IMG/VR virus record: IMGVR_UViG_3300044956_000700
Span: 1-50,560 of that record
Direction: 5' to 3' (one strand)
DNA: 50,560 nucleotides
Source: a virus
In this document: positions 23,897 to 31,486 of the stretch, in pieces
How positions within the stretch are numbered: the first letter of the stretch is position 1
How the letters are laid out: every line of letters begins with the position of its first letter
Made by a program: the position numbers and the translations under genes
The notes under the pieces: model-generated
Database searches by the model: none
Told to the model about the DNA's origin: nothing
Seen by the model: the letters and a program-made list of their open reading frames with translations, nothing else

Positions 23897-24355
23897 TTAT
23901 GTAATTTTCAATAGATTAATAAAACCTTCATGTATTTCTTGTTTGTATTTTTCTTTTAGTAAATTAGAAGTTACAATTTTTTCTCTAAGAATTTCTTTTC
24001 TATCATGATCTTTAGTTTTTGAAATAACCAGCTTCAAATTAAGCTTATCAAAAGAACATTGTCCATATCTACAATCTTTTTCTAAAATTTGTTGAAACGA
24101 CAATTTTTTAAGACCCAAATCATTTGCTATTAAAATTGCAGATTGTGGTAAATTTATATTTTTTACTATAATATTATCATATCTATCTAATACCGCAAAT
24201 AAGTTTTCCGTTTTGACTATCTTATAACTGCTAATTAGAATAGACCCATCGGATTTTTTAATAGGTATAATAAAACCTTTTTTCCTAAGTTGACCTTTTA
24301 AATTATCACTCAATGCATTCAACTTTGTAAATATTAGTTGTGTATTTTGAATCAT
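23897..24355 (-). CDS. Hypothetical phage protein
   Basis: A 152-aa basic protein. IIPIKKSDGSILISSYKI and ENLFAVLDRYDNIIVKNI suggest a beta-rich N-terminal domain; the C-terminus is charged and helical (LREKIVTSNLLKEKYKQEI). It includes the cysteine pair DCRYGQC. It is followed closely by the 493-aa gene. No family recognised. Confidence 0.6.
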   Translation of the reverse strand: MIQNTQLIFTKLNALSDNLKGQLRKKGFIIPIKKSDGSILISSYKIVKTENLFAVLDRYDNIIVKNINLPQSAILIANDLGLKKLSFQQILEKDCRYGQCSFDKLNLKLVISKTKDHDRKEILREKIVTSNLLKEKYKQEIHEGFINLLKIT

Positions 24356-24356
24356 C

Positions 24357-24719
24357 TTAACTTATTTTATTAGAAGCATTCATTGTTTTCAAAAGCACAT
24401 TCATTTGATTGGCTAATTCTGGTTTTGACAATGTTGCTATTGTATAGTCATCTATAGCTTTACGCTGTTCGGGTGGTAATTTATCAATTGGTTGATTTTG
24501 TTGTAAGGCAGTAGTAGCTCGAAAAAAATCATCTGTACTTTTGACATTGATTTGATTTTTTTTTAACAAGTTATCTAGTTGCTTATTTTGTGCATTTGTT
24601 TGATCTAAATTGGAAAGTTTGGTTATAGTCTTATTAGTAGTTGAATTAATAGGGGTGACCTCACCTGTAGTGGAGCCTATTGCTCCTACAGTTGATTGTA
24701 ATATTTCATATATTTTCAT
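24357..24719 (-). CDS. Small protein with MKIYE N-terminal tag
   Basis: A 120-aa protein starting MKIYEILQSTVGAIGS, a tag like the one at 22043 with I-x-E at residues 3-5. The rest is Asn/Gln/Thr-rich and probably flexible (TPINSTTNKTITKL), with a helical C-terminus. It overlaps the XhlA-like gene by one base. It may be a packaged internal protein; unproven. Confidence 0.6.
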   Translation of the reverse strand: MKIYEILQSTVGAIGSTTGEVTPINSTTNKTITKLSNLDQTNAQNKQLDNLLKKNQINVKSTDDFFRATTALQQNQPIDKLPPEQRKAIDDYTIATLSKPELANQMNVLLKTMNASNKIS

Positions 24720-24952
24720 TAAATTTTTTGTAAAAGTACAATTAAAACTCCTAATACACTGGCAACCACAGTTCCAGCTGTACCTATAACAATTTTCACG
24801 GTGCTCATATGACTTTCTTGAATCGCACTTTTTAAACTAGATACACTTGATTCAATGGCAGTCAATCGCATTTCTATACTTTGATATCTTTGAGCACATA
24901 GTTCTACATGAGCTTCAAGATTTTCTTTTTCAATTTCTGTTGTTGAAGGCAT
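24719..24952 (-). CDS. XhlA-like small membrane protein
   Basis: A 77-aa protein with a coiled-coil region (about 5-45; RYQSIEMRLTAIESSVSSL) followed by one transmembrane helix (VIGTAGTVVASVLGVLIVLL). The layout matches hemolysin XhlA-type phage proteins that work with holins, but could equally suit another membrane anchor. SD AAGGAAC precedes the ATG. Confidence 0.6.
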   Translation of the reverse strand: MPSTTEIEKENLEAHVELCAQRYQSIEMRLTAIESSVSSLKSAIQESHMSTVKIVIGTAGTVVASVLGVLIVLLQKI

Positions 24953-24982
24953 AAAAGTTCCTTATTAAAAAAACTGCGGAGC

Positions 24983-25408
24983 CTAAATTGTGCCTTTGAT
25001 TGCCTTGATGATGGTGTTTTTATTTTCGCCATCTTTTAAATCTAAGATGGCCTTAGTCATATTTATCGTTTCTGTTAAATTTTGAATGATTGGTATCTCA
25101 TGTAGATCATTTAATAAATGTCCTATTTCTAACGTTCCATCATTATATACACCAGATCTGTCAGGACTGAACCTAAATGTCCAAACTTTTTGTTTGCCTT
25201 TATATTTTGTTCCAAATTCTAATCCTTTTAGGTCTTTTATTTCGCAGACAGGATCTGTATTATACCTTATAATAGACCTTAGTTCAACGCATTGTTTAAG
25301 CGTAGTAAAATTTCTATATTGTTGATGTTCTTTTTCAAAATTCACTCTTGATCTGTTTATCTTTGAGTCTGTTATATCTATTAAAGTTTGAATTTCTATA
25401 ACGTCCAT
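24983..25408 (-). CDS. Conserved phage hypothetical protein
   Basis: A 141-aa protein: a coiled N-terminus, then EIKDLKGLEFGTKYKGKQK and VWTFRFSPDRSGVYNDG. The last segment resembles VMTVRFSPDRNDFGI in the 356-aa protein at 3830-4900, so the two may share a small beta domain. Function unknown. Confidence 0.62.
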   Translation of the reverse strand: MDVIEIQTLIDITDSKINRSRVNFEKEHQQYRNFTTLKQCVELRSIIRYNTDPVCEIKDLKGLEFGTKYKGKQKVWTFRFSPDRSGVYNDGTLEIGHLLNDLHEIPIIQNLTETINMTKAILDLKDGENKNTIIKAIKGTI

Positions 25409-25434
25409 AATAAGTACCTATATAAATATATTTA

Positions 25435-25467
25435 GCCAAAAAAAAGGCGCCTTGTAAAAGACGCCTT
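25435..25467 (-). terminator. Rho-independent terminator after the 137-aa gene
   Basis: AAGGCG / CGCCTT stem (25444-25467) with a mismatched inner part, followed in the minus direction by eight Ts. It begins 15 nt after the stop of the 137-aa gene. Confidence 0.75.
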
Positions 25468-25482
25468 CAGGTTAAATCTATA

Positions 25483-25896
25483 TTAGATCGTAAATGATGT
25501 CACCGTAGATTGTGACATCACAATACCTTGAATCGTAGCACCACCTGCAGTTGTAACAGCACGTACAAGAGTTTGAAGAAATGCTGCTAGGGTTTCTGTA
25601 CCTGCTAGGCCATCATAGTTATCTGTTGGATAGTCCCCGCCAACGGCTGCCACACCAATTCTAAAAGCACTATTGGCACCACCTGCACCAGTAATTGTGT
25701 TGCCAACTACTTCTACGCTTACACGAGACTGAATAGCTTCTAAAGCTTTGACAACTGGACTTGGAATTCCTTGTGCTGTAGCTGCAAGTTTTGAATTAAG
25801 TGCTCCACTCATTTCTACAGTAAACCATTGTAATGTAACTCCATTCTTAAATAATGGAAGCTGAACTGCTTCATTTTTCTTTTCTAAAGCTGGCAT
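25483..25896 (-). CDS. Putative small virion protein
   Basis: A 137-aa protein with Ala/Gly/Thr/Val-rich, strongly beta composition (LFKNGVTLQWFTVEMSGAL, SRVSVEVVGNTITGAGGAN). Isolated between a late promoter (GATAAATA, 25939-25946), a GGAG SD and a strong terminator, it looks like a highly expressed single-gene late transcript, as expected of a decoration or other abundant virion protein. No family recognised. Confidence 0.6.
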   Translation of the reverse strand: MPALEKKNEAVQLPLFKNGVTLQWFTVEMSGALNSKLAATAQGIPSPVVKALEAIQSRVSVEVVGNTITGAGGANSAFRIGVAAVGGDYPTDNYDGLAGTETLAAFLQTLVRAVTTAGGATIQGIVMSQSTVTSFTI

Positions 25897-25937
25897 GTTA
25901 TTCTCCTATATTTTTAAGGATATTTTCCTATATAAAA

Positions 25938-26216
25938 TTATTTATCTTTATCTTCCAAAAATTTGTGTTGTTGCTTATTTCTCAATTTTCTTATGCTTCT
26001 AACAAATTTACTAGGATCATGAGCTCTTATGCTGTTCAATAGACGTCTTTCTAATTCGTCTGCTTGTTCCGGTGAGTAATTTTTCCTAATATTTTCTAAC
26101 AGATAAATTGCACTGGTTATTATATGTGTTGCTCTGCTTTCTAAAAAAGCCTCATTATCTTTTTGAGAACTAATTTTGTTTAGTTCTTCAAGTAAACTTT
26201 TAGTAGTTTTTTTCAC
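25938..26216 (-). CDS. Conserved hypothetical protein, GTG start
   Basis: A 92-aa helical, charged protein (LLEELNKISSQKDNEAF, ATHIITSAIYLLENIRKNY, QADELERRLLNSIRAHDPS). The GTG start is supported by GAGGAA upstream and by TATAAATA at 26235-26242. It resembles small helical proteins of T4-like phages; function unknown. Confidence 0.62.
   Translation of the reverse strand: MKKTTKSLLEELNKISSQKDNEAFLESRATHIITSAIYLLENIRKNYSPEQADELERRLLNSIRAHDPSKFVRSIRKLRNKQQHKFLEDKDK
25939..25946 (-). promoter_or_regulatory. Late promoter GATAAATA for the 137-aa gene
   Basis: 42 nt before the ATG, inside the end of the upstream coding region. A small AGGA/TCCT hairpin lies at the predicted RNA 5' end. Confidence 0.5.
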
Positions 26217-26234
26217 AATTCAATTCCTCAATCA

Positions 26235-26242
26235 TATTTATA
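26235..26242 (-). promoter_or_regulatory. Late promoter TATAAATA for the 92-aa gene
   Basis: A perfect octamer 18 nt before the GTG, followed by an SD. Confidence 0.6.
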
Positions 26243-26297
26243 GTATAGATGTGATTTAGGAAAATTGTAAATTAATTTTGCTGCACTGCCAGATAAA

Positions 26298-26305
26298 TAT
26301 AAATA
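26298..26305 (+). promoter_or_regulatory. Plus-strand late promoter TATAAATA
   Basis: Overlaps a GATAAATA (26292-26299) and lies 26 nt before the 57-aa plus-strand gene. Together with the minus promoter at 26235 it marks a divergent promoter region. Confidence 0.5.
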
Positions 26306-26331
26306 TATGTTTATACAAATAAAGAAACAAA

Positions 26332-26505
26332 ATGATCAGTAGTTCGATTATACGCAATATCCTTGAGAGACTGGCTAAGATGTTTTCTGCCAACGAATAT
26401 CAAAGTCGTTTAGAAGCATATCTTAAAACCAAAAGCATTACCGATGCTGCTATTCTTGAGAACTACATCAAAGAATTTGAATATAAATCCTATAAAGAAT
26501 TTTAA
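26332..26505 (+). CDS. Small plus-strand phage protein, 57 aa
   Basis: The frame MISSSIIRNILERLAKMF continues with ANEYQSRLEAYL and ENYIKEFEYKSYKEF. The size and the helix-EYQxRLExYL-helix pattern recall small DUF3563-like proteins of phages and proteobacteria. It has a late promoter but only a weak purine-rich SD. Confidence 0.55.
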   Translation: MISSSIIRNILERLAKMFSANEYQSRLEAYLKTKSITDAAILENYIKEFEYKSYKEF

Positions 26506-26777
26506 TATATTATAAGTCTTAACCATTGTATCTAACAGTTTGATCAAGAATATAAAACAAAATGTTCAGCGAAGAGTTGGAGTAGGAAATAACAGTGAAT
26601 TTAACCTTTATAACGTTTAAACTTTAGACTCTTACTGCATAGCTGCATGAAAAAAAATATCTGTACTTGATAAAGAATGGAGGTTTATGTTCACTAATTT
26701 ATGTCAAAATGATTTAGCTAGATAAATAAAATCAGTTATAATTTTATATGACAGATACATACACAAAGGAGAAAAAT
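26506..26777 (+). promoter_or_regulatory. Leader region before the 94-aa plus-strand gene
   Basis: No convincing gene is seen in this stretch of about 270 nt. It holds a 12-codon frame (26687-26725) with a strong GGAGG just before its ATG, whose end overlaps a GATAAATA late promoter (26721-26728), and a TGCA-TAGC-TGCA repeat near 26637. It may contain an untranslated RNA or leader peptide. Confidence 0.35.
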
Positions 26778-27062
26778 ATGTCAGAAAATTTTCAACTGCC
26801 TAAAATGCCTGAATTTAAGGTAAATCAAAATAAAAACGGTTACGAAATTCGCACAGATATTCTAGCAATGGCAAAAGATTTAGTTGCTCAAGAATATACC
26901 TGGAAATATAATGGTTGGGAAATGTCTGCAACACGCGACGAGAAAACAGGTCAGATCGTTAGCACAGTTGCTATGCCAGAGTTTCCAGGACTTGACAAAG
27001 TACTAGAGACTGCAGAAAAAATGTATGCATTTGTAAATAGTGCAAATAGTAATAAAAGATAA
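26778..27062 (+). CDS. Conserved phage protein, 94 aa
   Basis: I chose the ATG at 26778 because AAAGGAG lies 6 nt upstream; an earlier in-frame ATG at 26748 has none. The product begins MSENFQLPKMPEFKVNQNKN and contains YEIRTDILAMAKDLVAQEY and FPGLDKVLETAEKMYAFV. It looks like a small, abundant helical protein family of T4-like marine phages, with a faint phasin-like character. A late promoter, strong SD and strong terminator suggest high expression. Confidence 0.7.
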   Translation: MSENFQLPKMPEFKVNQNKNGYEIRTDILAMAKDLVAQEYTWKYNGWEMSATRDEKTGQIVSTVAMPEFPGLDKVLETAEKMYAFVNSANSNKR

Positions 27063-27084
27063 TAATATGAGCTCATAGAGCATC

Positions 27085-27109
27085 AAGGGGCTATATAGCC
27101 CCTTTTTTT
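27085..27109 (+). terminator. Strong rho-independent terminator
   Basis: The 20-bp perfect palindrome AAGGGGCTATATAGCCCCTT is followed by Ts on the plus strand, 22 nt after the 94-aa gene. The remaining bases to 27296 are AT-rich and hold nothing I can identify. Confidence 0.88.
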
Positions 27110-27296
27110 ATCAAAAAATAAATTTAAACAAAAAACAAAAAAAAGTTTACAAATCAGTAACAAAGCAAAATATTCTCTGCTATTTGTTTCTTGTTGTAGC
27201 ATATTTAGATCTTGTTAAACTTTTTGCTGGCCCTCTTGCAATAAAAAATAAAATTTAAGTCAATATACTATAGCTATCAGCCATATTAATTAAACA

Positions 27297-27983
27297 TTAT
27301 TCACCTTTTTTGTTACGTCCTTGTCTCATATTGATCTGCCAATGTGCCAATTGTTTTTTTCTCCTGCTAGCTGAGTCGCTAGATCTAATTTTCTTTAGTT
27401 GTGCTATTGTAATACCTTTTTTAATACCGTGCCTATCACTATCGCCCTTGTCTTTTGGATTACGTCCATCTGCGAAGTTTTCTTCGATATCTTCTTCATG
27501 CTTTTTCCGTCCCTGACAATGAGCACGTTGACTAAAGCCTTTAGGATTAGAACAATTAATGCTCTTTTTGTATTTTTGACTCCATTTTTCCATTACAGGC
27601 TTGCTGCGTAGATAATTAGGATATTGTTTGTTAAACATACGCATAATAATTCCAGCCATAGCATTAGCCTGATTTTCTATTGGACTTCCGGTTTCACCGC
27701 TACGATTATCCAGCATTTGCTCAATATCTTGTTTGTAGTGTGTTAATTCATGTGCTATAGTTCTAAATATGTCATTAGGGTGACGCCCACTGAGCCCTAC
27801 ATATAATTTGTTTTCGCCGTTGACATACATTCCAAAAGTAGGTTGTTGAGGATGATCTAAAAATGCTTCAAAATGAAATTTAGGTAGACTGCTTAAGTTT
27901 AAAACCTTGATAACAATTTTGAGAAAGTTACCAAACATCTCTTGAAATTCTATCTGTTTAGGTTTTAATTCGTGTTTTCGCAT
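27297..27983 (-). CDS. Zinc metallopeptidase-like protein with basic phage C-terminal domain
   Basis: A 228-aa protein. A SprT-like segment has TIAHELTHYKQDIEQ (HExxH) and, further on, SPIENQANAMAG, where the Glu can be the third zinc ligand. The C-terminal part, SNPKGFSQRAHCQGRKKH and KIRSSDSASRRKKQLAHWQ, is a basic module repeated in many phage proteins and probably nucleic-acid binding. I chose the ATG at 27983; an upstream ATG lies inside a terminator stem. TATAAATA sits exactly 5 nt before it, with no SD, so the mRNA should be leaderless. Confidence 0.75.
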   Translation of the reverse strand: MRKHELKPKQIEFQEMFGNFLKIVIKVLNLSSLPKFHFEAFLDHPQQPTFGMYVNGENKLYVGLSGRHPNDIFRTIAHELTHYKQDIEQMLDNRSGETGSPIENQANAMAGIIMRMFNKQYPNYLRSKPVMEKWSQKYKKSINCSNPKGFSQRAHCQGRKKHEEDIEENFADGRNPKDKGDSDRHGIKKGITIAQLKKIRSSDSASRRKKQLAHWQINMRQGRNKKGE

Positions 27984-27988
27984 AATTT

Positions 27989-27996
27989 TATTTATA
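27989..27996 (-). promoter_or_regulatory. Late promoter TATAAATA 5 nt before ATG (27983)
   Basis: A perfect octamer directly following the terminator U-tract; the predicted +1 falls on the start codon. Confidence 0.6.
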
Positions 27997-28025
27997 AAAA
28001 AGAAAGGCTGCATAAAGCAGCCTTT
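27997..28025 (-). terminator. Rho-independent terminator after the 1040-aa gene
   Basis: AAAGGCTGC / GCAGCCTTT, a 9-bp perfect stem with a 5-nt loop, then CTTTTTT in the minus direction. Confidence 0.85.
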
Positions 28026-28043
28026 AATTGTTTTAGAACAATT

Positions 28044-31000
28044 TCAAGCCTGGGCTTCTGTCCAACCAATACGTGCAATAATTGTATTGGTAGGTTGATT
28101 ACTTGTCTGTGTAGCACAGAGTGTTAATATATCAGGTCCATCTGGATATTTGTTATTATCATTGCCTGGATATGCTAAGGTTGATCCACCACCTAAAATA
28201 CTAGTTCCTAAATCTCGTACAACAGATAAGTCTAAAACATTAACACCAGGAGAAGTGAAAGCGCCGAAACAGACTTCACCACCTGAAACTACGTTATTAG
28301 ATGCATGATAGTTCACCTGGCTTAGACTTGAACCACCTGCTGCTGAAAAAGAAGTGGCCGTGCCGCCCGAGATCCTACAATTTAAACGTCCTGTTACGAG
28401 AAAATTGGCTCCTGTAGTTTGAATACCAGCTGAACGAAGAATTAACTGCATCCTGTTTATGAGTTCCCTAGATCCAAGCACACCAGTGAACCCGCTGTCA
28501 ACACTTGGGCCAACTCGTATGCTGATTAATGGCACTGTTACACCATTACCTATACCTGAATATTGGCTTGGCATACCAGCAATAAACACTAAACTTTTAT
28601 CATCATCAAATCTACCGTCCATCATTACAGAACTTCCCCAATGTGCAATTGTATTTGAACATTGTGGTGCAAAGTAAGTGATACTTGTCGGTGCGGTGGA
28701 ACTAAATGTAAAGGTTTGAGCAGTGGGTTGGCCTCCTGCACCGGTTAAACCCTGCGGACCTGAGGCATTAGTTACAGCTCTTGTTAGACCAGTAAACTGA
28801 GTAGCAGTTTTACCACCATAGTTAATATACTCAATCACAGCATTAATATTACCGCTCGCTGATACAATCAATGTTCCACTGTTTGGAAATCTGTCTGTGC
28901 TAACAACCGTCATGGCTGCTGTGTCAGTGTTTGATAAAGTTTGGTTTAGTTTTGTAAATATGTTAAATGTAGAGACTTCGTATCGTGCTGGTAAGTTACC
29001 TGAACGCATATAAGCTTCTGTCATGTTATTACCATGAGCCAGTCTGTGTGCGTATGTTACCGTACCTCTCTGTGTTCTAAACCCCCAACGTATTGCACCA
29101 GCACCGTACCAGGTATAGTCAATATACCACATCTGCATCTTACCCATATCCAGAGCAAATAGACTATCACCTGTACCATCCATTCGATCTATATTCCATT
29201 GGCTCTGAGGAATTCTTAATGTATCTGTTCTTGATATAATTAATTGTGTGGGTGGAACAATAGCAGTTCCTCTATAATCTGGATAAATGGTCATCGAAGT
29301 ATGACTTTCAATACTTTGTACGGTATAACTCATGCCACGAATTACAACAAAATCTCCAGGATTGAGTTGATCAGCCCATCTAGTACCAATACCTGTGCAT
29401 GAATTTTCTCCGGTGCCTAAACTGCTTATGTAACCTGCTAATTGAAAAGTGCTAGTTCTACGACAAGCAAATAAAGTCTGTCCATCATATTCATAAAAGA
29501 ATCCATTTTGACTATCAAACATACCTAATCTCACACTAGCACCAAACCATGTAGATGGTTGCACGGTGAGTGCTGATCCTGAAGCTGGAGATACAGGAGG
29601 AGTTGATTGTGCGGTGTATGTAAAACTAATTGCTGTTGGTGCACTAGTAATGATAAAATTTCCGTTATACGCACTTTGATCTGCACCTGACACCCTAATT
29701 CCAGCCCCAATAAATTGATTATGAGGAAACTTTGTTGTAACGGTTACCGTGGTTCCAGATGCTGTCAAAGTATCTATAATAAACGGTGATGACATGTTAG
29801 ATCCAGTTGAGAACTGAATTCCCTTACCAGACTGATAACGAAAATACCTACGAGTCTGTCTAATTAATTGGTTTCCAGGATAAGGTAAGCCAGCTGTAAA
29901 ATATACACCTCCGTCGAACGGTCTGTGTATTGCACTACCCCATGGCCTAACAAATAAACAACCGCCTGAGAACAGGAATGTGGTTGCTACAGCCGAAGCA
30001 GCGGTATAACTACCTCCTGCGGCATTTACCTGTACACCGTTTACTGAACCAAATAAAGCACCAGTGGCAGATGGAACTATAGCTGTAACTTTAACACGAG
30101 CATTACCGCCACCGCCGTTGATTTGTACAATATCTCCAACAAAGTAGTTTGAACCTGCAACGTTGACCGAAACTGCGATTACACGACCGGAGACATCTAC
30201 AGTAGTATTAACTGTCAATCCAGAACCTTGTGGGGAAATAGAAATAGTCCCTGAAGGATCACTCGCTGCATCATAGATAAATGTGTTTGATGTAGGAGTT
30301 CGTCTTACAAAATAACTTCCATTAGGTGGATTAGTCGCTGCTAAGTTTGTTACAAAAATAGCATCGCCAATTGTCAATCCGTGATTATCTTTGGTAGTTA
30401 CAGTTACTTCGCTAGTACCAGTTCTTGCAAATGCAGCGCCTGCAGTACCAGATACAGCAATACCTGCTCCTGTATATGGAATAGCATTAAATATATAAGT
30501 TTTAGTTGCATCAAAAATACTACCTGAGGTGATATTTACTGGTGCAATATATGTAAAATTAACATTAGCAGTAACAGTTGCAATAACAAAATAACCGCAG
30601 GCATTAGCATCAACTGCATCTTGAACATAAATAAAGTTATTTGCAAGTATACCTGCAGTATTTGGCAATGTCACTGTCACTATTCTAGTACCTGCACCAC
30701 TAATACCTGTGAATGTGATAGGAGCAGTCGAATCATAAAATGCACTTGGCCTATTATTCATGAGATTTAGTGTTTCCCATTTTGTGGGTTGAATACCATA
30801 TTCAAAGTCTGTATCAATTAAACTTTGTGGTGTAGATACACGAAGTTTCTGTACAGGATCTATAAAGGCTTCTGCAGGTTGAAAAGTTTCGTTTACTTCT
30901 TCTACTAGAATTGCTAACTTATCTGTTGTTCCCATAGAGCTAGTATTAAAAGTTAACGTAATTGTTGTTGTTTCTACGTTACCTGCAGTAGAAACTGCAT

Positions 31001-31166
31001 AAGCACTTGCTGTTAAACTAGTGTCGCTGAAGTTATAAATTACAGTATTGGTTGTAACATTGGTAATCAACAATAAGTGTTCTCTTCTTACTGCCTTATT
31101 CAAAATTATAATTTGCCTACTAGCAGGGGTGAACGTATAATTTTCAGATATAATACGCTTAGCCAT
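28044..31166 (-). CDS. Large virion structural protein (fibre/baseplate-associated)
   Basis: A 1040-aa beta-rich protein. The N-terminus (FTPASRQIIILNKAVRREHL, then LILVEEVNETFQPAE-like AILVEEVNETFQPAEAF) is a putative attachment domain. The middle contains repeated 'G-tVtVtTkd-HgltiGDaifV' and 'aYNGNFIITSAPTAISFTY' strands typical of phage fibre repeats, and one 'GIGTRWADQLNPGDFVVIRG' module shared with the 995-aa protein. The segment QMWYIDYTWYGAGAIRWGF looks like a conserved part of T4-like marine phage structural proteins. SD AGGAG precedes the ATG. Confidence 0.75.
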   Translation of the reverse strand: MAKRIISENYTFTPASRQIIILNKAVRREHLLLITNVTTNTVIYNFSDTSLTASAYAVSTAGNVETTTITLTFNTSSMGTTDKLAILVEEVNETFQPAEAFIDPVQKLRVSTPQSLIDTDFEYGIQPTKWETLNLMNNRPSAFYDSTAPITFTGISGAGTRIVTVTLPNTAGILANNFIYVQDAVDANACGYFVIATVTANVNFTYIAPVNITSGSIFDATKTYIFNAIPYTGAGIAVSGTAGAAFARTGTSEVTVTTKDNHGLTIGDAIFVTNLAATNPPNGSYFVRRTPTSNTFIYDAASDPSGTISISPQGSGLTVNTTVDVSGRVIAVSVNVAGSNYFVGDIVQINGGGGNARVKVTAIVPSATGALFGSVNGVQVNAAGGSYTAASAVATTFLFSGGCLFVRPWGSAIHRPFDGGVYFTAGLPYPGNQLIRQTRRYFRYQSGKGIQFSTGSNMSSPFIIDTLTASGTTVTVTTKFPHNQFIGAGIRVSGADQSAYNGNFIITSAPTAISFTYTAQSTPPVSPASGSALTVQPSTWFGASVRLGMFDSQNGFFYEYDGQTLFACRRTSTFQLAGYISSLGTGENSCTGIGTRWADQLNPGDFVVIRGMSYTVQSIESHTSMTIYPDYRGTAIVPPTQLIISRTDTLRIPQSQWNIDRMDGTGDSLFALDMGKMQMWYIDYTWYGAGAIRWGFRTQRGTVTYAHRLAHGNNMTEAYMRSGNLPARYEVSTFNIFTKLNQTLSNTDTAAMTVVSTDRFPNSGTLIVSASGNINAVIEYINYGGKTATQFTGLTRAVTNASGPQGLTGAGGQPTAQTFTFSSTAPTSITYFAPQCSNTIAHWGSSVMMDGRFDDDKSLVFIAGMPSQYSGIGNGVTVPLISIRVGPSVDSGFTGVLGSRELINRMQLILRSAGIQTTGANFLVTGRLNCRISGGTATSFSAAGGSSLSQVNYHASNNVVSGGEVCFGAFTSPGVNVLDLSVVRDLGTSILGGGSTLAYPGNDNNKYPDGPDILTLCATQTSNQPTNTIIARIGWTEAQA

Positions 31167-31192
31167 TATAAACTCCTAAAATTCTTTTTAAA

Positions 31193-31441
31193 TTATTCAT
31201 TATTGCCGCCGTCATCTTTCTGGACATCCACTGGTGATCCTGGAACTGGATCTAGCCAAGGAATTAATTCTGTATTTAAAGCATGTTTTACAGCAAAAAT
31301 AATTTGATTATTATAGTTAAAAACCTGCCCGTCATCTCCTGTCATTCTTGCACATCGGTCAAGCGCATCTGTCATAGATAAACCACTGACCGTATAAAAA
31401 TGTGTATGGTTTGGAAAAGCGGAATTAAGTGTATCAAACAT
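31193..31441 (-). CDS. Small phage hypothetical protein
   Basis: An 82-aa protein (NHTHFYTVSGLSMTDALDR, VFNYNNQIIFAVKHAL) with a Pro/Asp-rich tail. It has an AAAGGAG SD and a GATAAATA promoter (31467-31474). It is placed between two giant structural genes, so it may be a fibre assembly protein; no family recognised. Confidence 0.58.
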   Translation of the reverse strand: MFDTLNSAFPNHTHFYTVSGLSMTDALDRCARMTGDDGQVFNYNNQIIFAVKHALNTELIPWLDPVPGSPVDVQKDDGGNNE

Positions 31442-31466
31442 TTAAATCTCCTTTACAATTATAGTT

Positions 31467-31474
31467 TATTTATC
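31467..31474 (-). promoter_or_regulatory. Late promoter GATAAATA for the 82-aa gene
   Basis: 25 nt before the ATG, in the 45-nt gap after the giant gene upstream has ended. Confidence 0.55.
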
Positions 31475-31486
31475 AATCAACTACAT

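Noticed and set aside
26687-26725. 12-codon peptide with strong GGAGG
   Set aside because: Too short to call a gene; SD spacing is only 3 nt. Recorded within the leader region instead.
27984-28013. Upstream in-frame ATG for the metallopeptidase gene
   Set aside because: It lies in the terminator hairpin of the preceding gene.
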